DNA of 64,000 bases from Halocatena marina (GCF_023276375.1 NZ_JALLPK010000001.1:1612001-1676000); one strand, 5' to 3'. Positions 18,401 to 27,240 are shown, numbered from the stretch's first letter. Made by a program: numbers and translations. The notes: a model not told the origin generated them from the letters alone.

Positions 18401-20743
18401 GGTACCGACGCTGTGTTCGTAGGTGCCTGCGCTTACTCCGTCCGTCTCGATATCCTCAAACACGACAGTGGTGCTCTCACCGGGAGCAAGCGTTACGTTC
18501 GTTGTTTGCTCAACTCCTCCATCGAAGCGGTACTCGACGGTTTGGGTACCCACGCTGTTACCCGTGTTTGTAATTGTCGCGTTTGCGTCGAACGCCTCGC
18601 CCTGCTCGATCTCGGTGGCTGCATGCAGGTTAGAGACTTCGAAGTTCGCACCGAGAACGGTGAGTTCGTCAGTTGCAGAATCGTCTTCGCTGAACACCCC
18701 GAGATGGTACTCGCCTGCGCCGATCTCCGAGGTGTCGATTTCGAACGTGACTGTGGTTTCGTGTGGTCGGTCAACTGGATTGTCGATCCCTGCGGGTGCC
18801 ATGTCAACCGTTTCGTTCGCGACCGGTACGCTGTCTCCGAGATCACTTTCGTTTTCGGCAGCGTGGAGCGATATCTCTTGGATCGCACCCGCATCGCCGG
18901 GATTTTCGAGATCGACAGTGACGTTGATCATCTCATCATTACTGACCTCGTCGGGCACAGAGAGGTTCGACACCACGATTTTGCCCTCAGAAAGCGTGTC
19001 CTGAACCTTCCGCTGGAGCAGGTTCAGATCCTCGGTGGTGACTGCACCGTCCCGGTTCATGTCCGCGAGATTCTCGTTGAACGACTCGGGGACTTCGCCG
19101 TAGAGGTACTGCTGCATCAGTTGGACATCTTCGACGTTGACCGCATCGTTCTCGTTGACGTCGCCGAGTTCGAACTGCGGTGCAACAGTAGCGACCTGCT
19201 CTGTCGCGTTGTACACGTCGATGATACCCATTCCGTAGCGGGTATCCTTTTGCTCTGTAGGTTCCTCCCAATCATCGGGCTTCCACGCTGTCTTGTTGAG
19301 TGCCTGCTGGATCTCAGAGACGGTGAGATCCGGGTTCGCCGAATGAACCAACGCGACTGCGCCTGCGACGTGTGGGGTGGCCATGGAGGTGCCCGAAAGT
19401 GTCTGATAGCTCCCACCAGGTTCAGCACTCAGGACGTCGACGCCAGGCGCAGAGACGTTCGGTTTAACGAACGTATCGGGCCACGCTGCTGGAGGATTAT
19501 CCCAGTTGCTCGTATCGATGACTCCACCGCTGGAGAATTCTGCAATCTCACCGTTCGCATTCGAAGCCCCGATGCTGAAGGTTCTAAAGTCGTTACCGGG
19601 TGATCCCACACAGCCCTCGCCTGAGTTCCCGGCCGCAGCGACAAAGCTCGTCCCGGATGCCTTGGTGTTCTCGACCACAGGAATCCACGCCTGCGAGTAG
19701 ACGGGTCCAAAGAGACCACAGCCCGCACCGAGGCTGAGACTCGCCACATCGGCCCCCTCGCCAACTGCCCACTGGACACCACCGATGACTTGTTCAGAGG
19801 TCCCGCTCCCCCCGGGGATAACCATTCCGTGCATCAACTGAACGTCAGGTGCGACGCCGATTGCGGTACCACTTGCATCGCCGCCAGCGATAGTGCCGCT
19901 GACGTGCGTGCCGTGATAGGCGCTATCGCGTGGCTCGGAGTCAGGGATTGGTTCCCCATTCTCATCAATTTCGGCCCACCCACCGGGATAGGTCGGATCA
20001 GACGCGTTTTCGGTGTAGAGATCGAGATCTGGATGATCGATGTCGACGCCGGTGTCGAGCACTGCGACTTTGGTGTCTTCGCCGCGCGTGTCGAACTCGC
20101 TCCAAACCTCGGTCGCGTTGATCTGGTCCAGACCGTAGGTAGTGTTAGTTTCGGCGGATTGTGCGTCCATCGACTGCACGCTGTCGTTTGTCTTGCTTGA
20201 TGTTGGGGTCGACAGGGTGCGACTCTTGACGACTGCCTTGACACCGTCAATCGCAGCGAGCGACCGAACGTCGGTCTGATCGGTATCGATAACAACTGAG
20301 ACGATGTTTGCGATCCAGAACCTGTTCGTGACCGTGACGCTCTGTAAATCGTCCGCAGCCGTCGTTACAGACGGCTGTGTTGACGAAGCGTGCGATTTGA
20401 GCGTTTTAATTATTTCGTCACGGCCTGCTTTCTGATCAATAGATGCCTGATCGAGAACGAGGAGTGCACGCGTTTTCCCTTTCGTTTCTTTCAGGGCTGG
20501 ATCGATCGTTGCCTCCGATTGAACCTGAGTTGGGGACTGGCCGAGGCTGTCGCTTCGCTCGGACTGTAACTCATCTAATCCGAAATCGGAGTGCTGTTGT
20601 GCAACACCGATGCTCGTGTCGATACTACTGTCTCCCACCTGCTGTTGCGCTACCACTGACCCAGTGAAGGGCACAACTATGGAAAGCGTAACAACAAACG
20701 CGAAAACAACCGCCAGAAGTCGTCTTCTTTGTTTGTGTGTCAT
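15494..20743 (-). CDS. Giant secreted subtilisin-like protease with dockerin-like segment, CARDB-like and carboxypeptidase-regulatory-like repeats
   Basis: 1749 residues. A Sec-type signal peptide (residues ~6-32) is followed by a propeptide-like region (~85-175). The S8 peptidase domain (~200-520) has Asp230 (VAVLDTGVDI), His277 (HGTHVSG), oxyanion Asn373 and Ser453 (GTSMATPH). Residues 525-585 are a dockerin-like pair of Ca2+-binding loops (DVNENDAVNVEDV and DMNRDGAVTTEDL). CARDB-like beta domains follow. An amidotransferase-like fold at ~841-1049 interrupts the third. Next are three carboxypeptidase-regulatory-like repeats (~1115-1358) and more CARDB-like domains to ~1690. No C-terminal membrane anchor or PGF-CTERM motif is visible. 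It probably acts outside the cell, attached through its repeats. Confidence 0.93.
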   Translation of the reverse strand: MTHKQRRRLLAVVFAFVVTLSIVVPFTGSVVAQQQVGDSSIDTSIGVAQQHSDFGLDELQSERSDSLGQSPTQVQSEATIDPALKETKGKTRALLVLDQASIDQKAGRDEIIKTLKSHASSTQPSVTTAADDLQSVTVTNRFWIANIVSVVIDTDQTDVRSLAAIDGVKAVVKSRTLSTPTSSKTNDSVQSMDAQSAETNTTYGLDQINATEVWSEFDTRGEDTKVAVLDTGVDIDHPDLDLYTENASDPTYPGGWAEIDENGEPIPDSEPRDSAYHGTHVSGTIAGGDASGTAIGVAPDVQLMHGMVIPGGSGTSEQVIGGVQWAVGEGADVASLSLGAGCGLFGPVYSQAWIPVVENTKASGTSFVAAAGNSGEGCVGSPGNDFRTFSIGASNANGEIAEFSSGGVIDTSNWDNPPAAWPDTFVKPNVSAPGVDVLSAEPGGSYQTLSGTSMATPHVAGAVALVHSANPDLTVSEIQQALNKTAWKPDDWEEPTEQKDTRYGMGIIDVYNATEQVATVAPQFELGDVNENDAVNVEDVQLMQQYLYGEVPESFNENLADMNRDGAVTTEDLNLLQRKVQDTLSEGKIVVSNLSVPDEVSNDEMINVTVDLENPGDAGAIQEISLHAAENESDLGDSVPVANETVDMAPAGIDNPVDRPHETTVTFEIDTSEIGAGEYHLGVFSEDDSATDELTVLGANFEVSNLHAATEIEQGEAFDANATITNTGNSVGTQTVEYRFDGGVEQTTNVTLAPGESTTVVFEDIETDGVSAGTYEHSVGTDDDSMSATITVLEAFFDVEITDAPSEASVGETINVSASVENTGNATGEQTVTYDLMQDNTEVAVVDSEEGFGDQVVSTLREELSDRYNVTLVEDQNAMEAVNEYDTFVIQDLNPSELDVQAFVEATNGQQTGVVWLDGWGSGSDAIPELADATGNPASTNDADDGASPVYYTVTQDHPIFDGVAESGETVDIHTASYADRSWFSSYGGQAIATVGAQNTGQGGPALGVDAANSTVLASSLGREPFVENPDMTDAANKILANSVTHVSGSAGTTDVTQQNTSENVTLAPGDTESVEFTHTVGDDLDISADWLHTVSSEDDTATTPVTIDVDRGTVNGTVTDAVTDTPIEGATIDIEGDGNFTAVTGANGTYRIVDVPAVTHNVTVSADGYSTVTDSVDVPTNDTATVGFELTPMNGSMSGTVTASDTGDPVANVTVAAEDNDGTVYETKTDENGTYTLSVPSGNYVVNVLDTPSDYQPEQVVTVAPGEEITGVDFEITPRDGTITGTVTNAAGVPLAGANVVDADQGAFNVTTNESGHYEIEGLDRGTYALRAKADGYDASDITFVEVDANETSTQNLTLGTFFEVSNLSAPDTAVQGDTVNVSATITNIGEQQDTRTVFYFPPGTDFGGNMIDATSDLFKEVTLDGGESTTVTFSYQISEEREPGAYEHGISADEIKSTFITIAAAEDPDEANYSVSNLSAPTEAAPGEEIAVNATIANTGNATGTQDIAYVFNNTTENTTEMTLGPDENATVEFTYIVPDDERTYEHGIVSDDDQQLTNTTVQSGEPEPAYFAVSNLTSPSVASPGEEITVEATITNTGDEQGTQSIYYFFMEASTVSEYDLETFGTQEMLGNFQPSAVPQQVTLAGGESTTVEFTYQIAADAAPGDYESAVSTLQEVVTQPVTVTIANSSQQASIPPAPVFENTISPPAFHNGAPPAPVFAGERSDSSDGSNHRLPLSPSERARLI

Positions 20744-21115
20744 TATTTCAGTTCATATTCCACCCGTATATCATTGATACATTATCTAATACCAATAATT
20801 GTAGATGGCCAATGCATTACTCATTTACTGAATTATTAAACTTTATGATTTTTAGTTATATCAACATTAATATGGAGAATGAATATGGATACGCAAGTAG
20901 TAGTATTGAGGTCAATATGAAATGCCGATATAGCCGATCGATTGTACAGTAATCCAGCTTGACAATGTAACGCCAACCCGCAGACAGGAAATGACAGAAA
21001 TCACGCCGGTGGCTGGACGAATGTAAATATTATATTTCTAATTGATTTTATTCTGGATTTTCATATGCGTGGCAAATAGATAACAGTTATATCGATACCA
21101 ATTGTTGGTATCAGT
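20744..21115. other. A/T-rich intergenic gap
   Basis: About 370 nt of A/T-rich DNA holding the promoter of the subtilase on the left and, on the right, a TATA box plus inverted repeat for the small gene at 21116. No other gene is seen. Confidence 0.5.
21086..21112 (+). promoter_or_regulatory. TATA box and operator-like inverted repeat before the 21116 gene
   Basis: The TATA-like GTTATAT is at 21086-21092, 26 nt ahead of the ATG. Between it and the ATG lies a perfect 8-bp inverted repeat with a 3-nt spacer, GATACCAA at 21094-21101 and TTGGTATC at 21105-21112. A protein bound there would cover the transcription start, so a repressor site is likely; this is inference. Confidence 0.5.
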
Positions 21116-21286
21116 ATGGCTGCGACGGTAACAGAAACAATTCGAGGCGGCAACATGGGTGTATGGACAGCGATTGGCGTCGGAACAGGGGCCGCCGTTG
21201 GGGTAGCAACGGGTGATCTCGCTCTGTGGAGCGCAGTCGGTATTGCTAGTGGCGTTGCCTTGGGCTCGATCTCGGATCGAAGCTAG
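21116..21286 (+). CDS. Small glycine/alanine-rich membrane protein
   Basis: 56 residues from ATG 21116 to TAG 21284-21286. After a short polar head it has two hydrophobic runs separated by GDLALW: VWTAIGVGTGAAVGVATG and SAVGIASGVALGSIS. The Gly-x3-Gly spacing is that of glycine zippers, which pack helices in membranes. The TATA box and inverted repeat just upstream support that it is a real, regulated gene. The function is unknown; similar small membrane proteins are common in haloarchaea. Confidence 0.65.
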   Translation: MAATVTETIRGGNMGVWTAIGVGTGAAVGVATGDLALWSAVGIASGVALGSISDRS

Positions 21287-21442
21287 ACAATCGTCTCTTC
21301 TATTCAGGAAGGCAATAAAGCGAATTGTATTCGTCTGATTCATCGCTGATGTTATTATTCATTGGAACGTATAGATATAGTAACAAGATCTATACAGTGT
21401 GCGTTAGCAGCTTCTAGTATTCTACCGTGAAGTGATGTACGC

Positions 21443-22108
21443 ATGCCCGATCGGACAGACCTCACCGTCGTCTGTTATGCCCGCACGATGTACCTCGCAG
21501 AGCCGGTCGACAGCTGTCTCACGACGCTCCGACAGTGTGCCACAACAGGGACGATCGATGCGCTGTTGTTCCGTGAATGGCCACCCACTATCCAGCTTTC
21601 AGATGATGGCCCGACTAGCGAACCGCGCGAAGCGATTCAGCGATTTCGTGCGTGGGCCACACGAGAAGATGTTCGTCTTTACCTATCATTTGACGAGATG
21701 ACCCTTCGATCGACGATTGTTGACGAGCAGCGGACTGTCTTGCGTCCACCGGTAGTGTGTCTGGCGTTTTACGTTGCGGGCGAGTTGGCCGCGGTCTATC
21801 CGCACACGAATGGTGATCGTACACACCACATCTTGACAGTGATCGAGACCTTACGGAACGGGGAACTTCCACCGCGAGTAGCAACCTTCGCTTCTCACGA
21901 GCCGGTTCTGCTCCGAACGTGTCCACAGTGTAATGATACCTGCCCGACGGGACACGGCATCTACGCTTGTCGCTCCTGCCGGTGGGTCGCTGGCACTACA
22001 GCGACTGGCAGCTATCGACGCTTCCCCACGATTGAGGCGCAGTGGGACTCTGATTCCGGCTCCCTCCCCTCAGACGTTGGCACGTCTCCACCACACAGAA
22101 AGCGGTGA
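21443..22108 (+). CDS. Haloarchaeal HTH-domain-like protein with C-terminal zinc ribbon
   Basis: 221 residues. The N-terminal ~150 residues (DLTVVCYARTMYLAEPVDSC, then a helical stretch and the strand pair RPPVVCLAFYVAGELAAVYPH) match my recollection of a haloarchaeal domain annotated as HTH_63-like. The C-terminus holds CPQCNDTC and CRSC, a zinc-ribbon pair near residues 160-180, followed by a disordered polar tail. A role in nucleic-acid binding or regulation is plausible but not shown. It is monocistronic. The family name is uncertain; the zinc-ribbon part is clear. Confidence 0.6.
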   Translation: MPDRTDLTVVCYARTMYLAEPVDSCLTTLRQCATTGTIDALLFREWPPTIQLSDDGPTSEPREAIQRFRAWATREDVRLYLSFDEMTLRSTIVDEQRTVLRPPVVCLAFYVAGELAAVYPHTNGDRTHHILTVIETLRNGELPPRVATFASHEPVLLRTCPQCNDTCPTGHGIYACRSCRWVAGTTATGSYRRFPTIEAQWDSDSGSLPSDVGTSPPHRKR

Positions 22109-22283
22109 CATATCACTGAAGTCGGTCCTGGACGAGTCGGTCACGAACACCTCTCGCCCTATTCATCTGATCAACTGAAGAGCACAACTGAACGAAACGT
22201 TCGTACTCTTTCACAATCACAGATACATTTATCAACTTTCTAGTTTTGAATTGTCCAACAAACATAACAAAATATAGTCATAG

Positions 22284-22318
22284 ATAAACCTGTGTTTATA
22301 GTGATGTATGGCATACAT
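22284..22318 (+). promoter_or_regulatory. Two inverted repeats upstream of the SnoaL-like gene
   Basis: ATAAAC (22284-22289) and GTTTAT (22294-22299) form one inverted repeat over a TATA-like stretch. ATGTATG (22304-22310) and CATACAT (22312-22318) form a second around one central G. They lie 20-55 nt before the ATG at 22339 and could be regulator sites. Confidence 0.35.
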
Positions 22319-22338
22319 TTGTACTTGGGGTGGAAAAT

Positions 22339-22770
22339 ATGTCACAGACATCAGAGAACACAGAGATTGTTCGAAAATTCGTAGAGCAAGCGTTCAATAA
22401 CGGAGATCTCGGTGCTGCCGACGAGTACATTGCCGCAGATTTTGTTCGGCACGACCCTGCCGCCGAAGACATTCGTGGACGAGATGAATATAAAGAATTC
22501 ATCGAGATGAACAGAGATGCGTTCCCCGACTACCACGAAAACATCGAGAGCATCATTGCACAGGATGACACGGTGATGTATCGGTGGAAATTACACGGCA
22601 CACAGAAGGGCGAGATTATGGGGGTCGAGCCAACTGGAAACGAAGTTGAGGTTACCGGAATGATTGAAATGCGCCTCGAAGACGGAGAGATCACCGAGCT
22701 GTGGGGTGATTTCGATGCATTGGGAATGCTCGAACAGCTCGACGCGATTCCCGAACAAGTCGCCGAGTAA
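22339..22770 (+). CDS. SnoaL-like (ester/polyketide cyclase fold) protein
   Basis: 143 residues from the ATG at 22339; an in-frame GTG at 22330 is possible. It has the SnoaL/NTF2-like cone: a first helix with EIVRKFVEQAFNNGDLGAAD, then YIAADFVRHDPA, a helix, and the strands DDTVMYRWKLHGTQKGEIMG, TGNEVEVTGMIEMRLEDGEI and TELWGDFDALGML. The family binds hydrophobic or cyclic ligands and often isomerises or hydrolyses them. The conserved His and Asp positions of SnoaL (HDP near residue 41 and DFDALG at the end) are present, so catalysis is possible. The substrate is unknown. Upstream inverted repeats suggest it is regulated. Confidence 0.8.
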   Translation: MSQTSENTEIVRKFVEQAFNNGDLGAADEYIAADFVRHDPAAEDIRGRDEYKEFIEMNRDAFPDYHENIESIIAQDDTVMYRWKLHGTQKGEIMGVEPTGNEVEVTGMIEMRLEDGEITELWGDFDALGMLEQLDAIPEQVAE

Positions 22771-22889
22771 CCCTCTGTCTACGATAACGTCTCGCTATTA
22801 TTCAATATCAGTCATATGAGAGAAACGTGGTAGAAAGTGCCTCTGAACCTCAATCGCTCCGTCTATCGTCTGCGGTTGTCCCTTTGTCA

Positions 22890-24308
22890 TCAGATTAATT
22901 TCGCATCTGTTTCGTCATCAGATCCACTCGTGAGCGGGACGATCTTCCCCGGATTCAGGATTCCTTTCGGATCGATCGTTTGTTTGATGGCACGCATGAG
23001 TTCAACCGCCGTCTCGCCGTGTTCGAGTTCCATGAATTTCCGCTTGCCGACGCCGATTCCGTGTTCACCAGTGATGGTCCCATCGAGGTCGAGGGCACGT
23101 TTGATGAGTTCGGCGTAGGCTTCCAGAGCACGGGCTGCCTCCTCTGTATCGTCGTAGTCCGCCAGCACGAGGTAGTGGAGATTTCCGTCGCCTGCGTGGC
23201 CAAAGCAGGGGACGAAAAGATCGTACTCTTCGGCAACGGTCTTGACCGCAGCGATCATCTCAGGATATCGCCCGATGGGGACGGTCACGTCACCCGGGGG
23301 ACCGAGGCCGAGATCAGGATCGAACGACTCGGCGGCGTAGGTAATATCCTTGCGCGCCTGCCAGAGGCGTTCCATCTCCGCACCAGAGGCTATCGTTAGA
23401 TGTTCCATCTCGTGGGCGTTGAAGATACTCCGACAGAAATCAATCTCTTCGTCGATTCCGTGGTCTGCATGAAATTCGAGGAAGATCATCGGTTTCTCCG
23501 GTAGTTCAGTATCCGAGTAGTCGTTGGCCAACACAGCAGTCTGATCGTCAATGAGTTCGATCTTAGCGACATCGACGCCGGCGGTAATCGCATCGGAGAT
23601 GGCTTCGGTAGCATCGGTCAGCGTCGGAAAAACTGCTCGTCCACCCTTGATCTGCTCGGGGCGTCCAGCGAGCTGTAGCGTCGCTCGTGTGATGATACCT
23701 AATGTCCCCTCACTACCAATGAGCAACTCCTTGATATTGTAGCCGCTCGATGTTTTGGCTGCTTTGCTTCCAACGTTTATCACCGATCCATCGGCTAACA
23801 CGACCGTCAGTTCGAGCACCCAATCGGCGACTTCTCCATACTTGACGGTCTGTTGGCCGGATGCGTCGGTCGCGATCATTCCGCCAATTGTCGAAATCGA
23901 ACCGGATGAGGGCAACGGTGGAAAAAATAGCCCGTAGCGTTCGAGAGCTTCGTTGACATCATCGCCAATAACGCCAGCTTCTACCTCTATCTGAAGATCG
24001 TTAGGCCCGATCTCGACGATTGAATCCATCTGTGTCGTGTCGAGACTGATGCCACCCTCAATCGGTGTCGCGTTGGCTTCTAATCCTGTTCCCGCGGCGT
24101 AGGGTGTGACTGGCACTCCACGATCGTTGGCGGCCGCAACGACCCGTGAGACGTCTGTGGTTGACTCTGCGAAGACGACAGCGTCTGGTTCGACTTCGTC
24201 CGTTTCGCTTGTCCCGAAATCACCGGCGTGATTCTCTCGATCGGATTGACTCCACGAAATATCTCCATCCAGATCGAGATTGTCGAGAAATGAACAATCA
24301 TGTGTCAT
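22890..24308 (-). CDS. FAD-linked oxidoreductase, glycolate/D-lactate dehydrogenase (GlcD-like)
   Basis: 472 residues with the VAO/PCMH fold. The N-terminal FAD-binding half has the VTPYAAGTGLEANATPIEGG phosphate loop and the LPSSGSISTIGGMIATDASG dinucleotide segment. The C-terminal FAD-oxidase substrate domain has FGHAGDGNLHYLV near residue 380, which holds the metal-binding/catalytic His, and ends DGTITGEHGIGVGKRKFM. This pattern is that of GlcD and of D-lactate or D-2-hydroxyacid dehydrogenases, which pass electrons to the quinone pool at the membrane. GlcE/GlcF partners are not adjacent, so a single-subunit D-lactate-type enzyme is more likely. An MFS carrier gene lies upstream on the same strand, 312 nt away. 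Confidence 0.88.
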   Translation of the reverse strand: MTHDCSFLDNLDLDGDISWSQSDRENHAGDFGTSETDEVEPDAVVFAESTTDVSRVVAAANDRGVPVTPYAAGTGLEANATPIEGGISLDTTQMDSIVEIGPNDLQIEVEAGVIGDDVNEALERYGLFFPPLPSSGSISTIGGMIATDASGQQTVKYGEVADWVLELTVVLADGSVINVGSKAAKTSSGYNIKELLIGSEGTLGIITRATLQLAGRPEQIKGGRAVFPTLTDATEAISDAITAGVDVAKIELIDDQTAVLANDYSDTELPEKPMIFLEFHADHGIDEEIDFCRSIFNAHEMEHLTIASGAEMERLWQARKDITYAAESFDPDLGLGPPGDVTVPIGRYPEMIAAVKTVAEEYDLFVPCFGHAGDGNLHYLVLADYDDTEEAARALEAYAELIKRALDLDGTITGEHGIGVGKRKFMELEHGETAVELMRAIKQTIDPKGILNPGKIVPLTSGSDDETDAKLI

Positions 24309-24620
24309 ATGTTATACAGGGCCGTTCAACGTTATTAAACCCAATGTTGCATCACTGTCTGTTCAGTGAATGACTGCTTTCCCGGCTACTGAGTTGCGGG
24401 AGCAGCTCTTACCAACAGCAGATGACACGTCTGTTACATATTAACTACTGGTGATCGGTTTGTTACCGAACCATTCCGATCGTTACTGAGTCAGTTGTGA
24501 TACGAACGGCCGACGCAAGAAAGGTCTGTTTGTACACTGTTCTCTGACCGCCCAACAGCGGAGGCGACGAAGATCAAGAGTGAGACAGGGCGAAAAAGCC
24601 GAGGATTTTCAGTTGACGTT
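24309..24620. other. Intergenic gap
   Basis: About 310 nt with the promoter of the FAD enzyme at its left edge. No gene or strong repeat is seen. Confidence 0.45.
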
Positions 24621-25871
24621 TCAAATTCGGTACATCGCAAGAAATGCAAGAGCACCGATTGCACTCACACCAGCTACCAACGGAAACGCTGCACCCAAGC
24701 CAAACTGCTCAGCAGCAACACCGAACAACAAAGGTCCTATCGCGCCACCAAGCGACCCCGCTGTGAGCATCACACCAAACAAGCTCCCACTGAACGCTTG
24801 CTCGGAGTACTGTGACGTGATGGCATTCATAGCGGGCAGCGCTGCCCACAGCACGACACCGAGAATGAAAAACCACACGAAGAGGGCAATGAGGACTAAC
24901 GGAACGAGAGTTGTCGTGCCCAGTACGACCGTTGAGATAGCCATTGCCACGAAACCGAGCGTTCGTCGATCCATGGTGTCTGCGAGAGAGCCGCCCCCAA
25001 GCGAGGAGACACCCGCACCGACGAGCATGACGAAGAATATCCCATTGGCGACCGCGGCAGTCGTTCCCACGTGCTCAACGAGGTAGGACGTCACAAAGGT
25101 GCGAACCGCACCAATCTCTGTAGCGATGGTAAGGTTAGCAAGAAATAATACCGCAACCCAGCGTTCGAGTGGTACCGACCCGAACATGCTGTGATCGGAC
25201 CACGACGTTCCGCTTTCAGCACTGCTGTGTGCCTCATCTTTTCCGTCAGTGCCGCCGTCAGGTTTGGCTGTGGCTGCGTTGTCTGGCTCTACGTCATGGA
25301 AAACAATCAAAAAGATGACTGCATAGACCACACCCACCGCTGCGCTCACCGTGAGAGCGAACCGCCAGTCGAAGAGTGCTGCGAGACCGCCTACGAGCGC
25401 CGGCGCAAGGGCAGTTCCCACGACGCCACCGAGTCCATGAATTCCCATCGCTTTCCCCTCGGTGTCACCACGCTCTAAATCACTAATGAGCGACATCCCC
25501 GTTGGGTGATAGGTGCTTCCGCCGATGCCAGCGAGAGCCTCGGCGGCAACGAGTGTCCAATAGTTCTGTGCCCCGGCGGCAACGAGAATCCCCGCCGCTA
25601 GCACGATCATCCCTGCAGCGAGAAGCCACCGTTGACCAATCCGGTCTGCCAGAATTCCTGCTGGTAACTGAAATATCGAATATGTGGCAAAGAAGATGGT
25701 GAGAAGCGCTCCAGCCTCGCCGTACGAAATCGAAAAGTCGTTCACCAGTAACGGCAGGATTGGAGGGAGTGCAACACTGTAGAATTCGTTGACAGCGTGC
25801 GCGACCGTAATGAGCCAGACTTCGCGGGGATTCGAGACAGATACGATCCGTGAGATGAACGAACGCGACAC
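24621..25871 (-). CDS. Major facilitator superfamily transporter
   Basis: 416 residues from a GTG at 25871. About 12 membrane segments in two six-helix halves are joined by a polar acidic loop (residues ~195-225). The inter-helix 2-3 motif ADRIGQRWLLAAG of MFS proteins is present near residue 80, and its repeat DTMDRRTLGFVAM appears in the second half. The early sequence AHAVNEFYSVALPPILPLLV is close to the fosmidomycin-resistance/Fsr-like and related exporter branch. The carried compound is unknown. Same-strand proximity to the GlcD-like gene might indicate transport of a hydroxyacid, but this is only positional. Confidence 0.85.
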   Translation of the reverse strand: MSRSFISRIVSVSNPREVWLITVAHAVNEFYSVALPPILPLLVNDFSISYGEAGALLTIFFATYSIFQLPAGILADRIGQRWLLAAGMIVLAAGILVAAGAQNYWTLVAAEALAGIGGSTYHPTGMSLISDLERGDTEGKAMGIHGLGGVVGTALAPALVGGLAALFDWRFALTVSAAVGVVYAVIFLIVFHDVEPDNAATAKPDGGTDGKDEAHSSAESGTSWSDHSMFGSVPLERWVAVLFLANLTIATEIGAVRTFVTSYLVEHVGTTAAVANGIFFVMLVGAGVSSLGGGSLADTMDRRTLGFVAMAISTVVLGTTTLVPLVLIALFVWFFILGVVLWAALPAMNAITSQYSEQAFSGSLFGVMLTAGSLGGAIGPLLFGVAAEQFGLGAAFPLVAGVSAIGALAFLAMYRI

Positions 25872-25895
25872 AAGTACACTTCTATCGTATAGACA

Positions 25896-26108
25896 ATGAG
25901 AGTTGTCGTTACGGATGGATTAGCACCGTTACTGGTCGACAATACAGAACACGTTCTTGACCACCCACTCCTTCTGGAAGGAAAATTCAGTTTCGATGGT
26001 CTCGTTCCATCGGAAACGTGTTTTCAAACAGTCGAACTTCGGTTCGCGGACGTTCAATTACGAGCAATAGCAACCCGAACTGCCCTCACTGATATTCAGG
26101 ACGAGTAA
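25896..26108 (+). CDS. Hypothetical 70-residue protein
   Basis: The frame opens at ATG 25896, only 24 nt from the divergent MFS start, and ends at 26106-26108. It has haloarchaeal composition (acidic, rich in Val, Asp and Leu) and codons ending in G or C at the usual frequency. I recognise no domain, signal or membrane segment. A sequence this close to another start leaves almost no promoter space, so it may be translated from a shared divergent promoter or not at all. Confidence 0.35.
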   Translation: MRVVVTDGLAPLLVDNTEHVLDHPLLLEGKFSFDGLVPSETCFQTVELRFADVQLRAIATRTALTDIQDE

Positions 26109-26492
26109 CAGATTGTCTCGACTGCACTCCCCGGTTGAGATCGAAATCAAATTGATCAGGATTCGACGTAGATACATCATCCAGTACCCTTAATCACCTA
26201 TTATCCACTAATAATAGTATCGTAGGTAGTATAGTTTTCGTTACTCATTAGATACCATAACCTGAAATATCAATTATGAATTTAGTGACGGATGAAATCC
26301 CGCTCATGGAGGCCACTTATCGGGAGGAATCGAATATTGGCCGGCAACCAACACAATCATGCATCTATTATGAGAATAATATCTTCGATCAAATTTACAT
26401 ATGCCATATTGTAATAGTCGACTACACTCTATTTAATAATTAATTAGTGACGCAAACATTATAAGAGATCGACCTTGAAGGAGAAAACCCCA
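26109..26492. other. A/T-rich intergenic gap
   Basis: About 385 nt, markedly A/T-rich from 26180 on. One open frame of 55 codons (26276-26443) starts with ATG but its composition (Asn, Tyr, Ile-rich) is unlike the neighbouring proteins, so I do not call it. The DNA is typical of a haloarchaeal regulatory region or of old transferred DNA. Confidence 0.35.
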
Positions 26493-27092
26493 ATGGCACA
26501 CACACGATCACATATCCAAGTGCTCTGCGATCAGCTCGAACAAGAGATCACACCGTGGCCGCGTGCACAAACGTTTGAAGCAGGTGATCTCGTGGTCGAT
26601 CGACACGAACTTCCGCTCTGGGGATCCGACGCGATTGAAGCCGCTGCTGTCGTCCTCTATCGTCGGGTCCCTGATGCAAAACAAGCTGGAGTCGTCACCG
26701 AAGAGGGACCGACAACCGTCGCATGTCTCAACCCCGAGTATCCTGCTGACGATGCCGTGTACCGGATTGCAAAAGTATCGAGGCTTGACTGTGACGTTCC
26801 GGGTTGGCGACGATGGAACGCAAAAAATGCTCGTGATCAGGGTGAAGGATTCAAACGCGAACTGCATACCTATCAAACCGAGCAATCGGTTGCTATTACG
26901 ACCCACGATTATCCCGCTTCACGGCTGTATCCTGCCGGTCGACTCACACTCCCACAACCGCATGAAGACGACGAACGAGCGATTGCAGAAGCCATGGAAG
27001 AAAGACCGTATCTCCAACCACGGGGCGAACGCTATGGTGCTCGTGTGTCCCAGCATCCAGATGGCAGAAGATCACGTCGTCAGAGCGGATAG
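26493..27092 (+). CDS. Hypothetical haloarchaeal protein, about 199 residues
   Basis: I start it at ATG 26493 (MAHTRSHIQ), although the frame is open from 26475. Two overlapping frames exist here; this one has the acidic composition and sensible alpha/beta layout (CDQLEQEITPWPRAQTFEAG, then a strand run WGSDAIEAAAVVLYRRV and AGVVTEEGPTTVACLNPEYP). It ends in an Arg/Gln-rich tail. No family is recognised, and there is no signal or membrane segment. It is isolated: A/T-rich DNA lies before it and a palindrome 150 nt after it. Confidence 0.6.
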   Translation: MAHTRSHIQVLCDQLEQEITPWPRAQTFEAGDLVVDRHELPLWGSDAIEAAAVVLYRRVPDAKQAGVVTEEGPTTVACLNPEYPADDAVYRIAKVSRLDCDVPGWRRWNAKNARDQGEGFKRELHTYQTEQSVAITTHDYPASRLYPAGRLTLPQPHEDDERAIAEAMEERPYLQPRGERYGARVSQHPDGRRSRRQSG

Positions 27093-27240
27093 GATATGAT
27101 AGAGGCAGTCTCGGAATGCCCCCCATCCGCCAGTCGGTGTGGTCCGCACGTTTGACACTGCAGTGACTGAGAAGAGAGTCAATCGAGATGAGAGAGCACG
27201 CGAAAACCGTTGCTTGAGGTGGTTCATCAAAAAGCATATG

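Noticed and set aside
26276-26443. A 55-codon open frame in A/T-rich DNA
   Set aside because: Asn, Tyr, Ile-rich composition unlike the rest of the proteome; no promoter spacing to support it.
26563-27099. A second long plus-strand frame overlapping the 26493 gene
   Set aside because: It is Ser, Arg and Pro-rich without acidic character and overlaps the better candidate in another frame.
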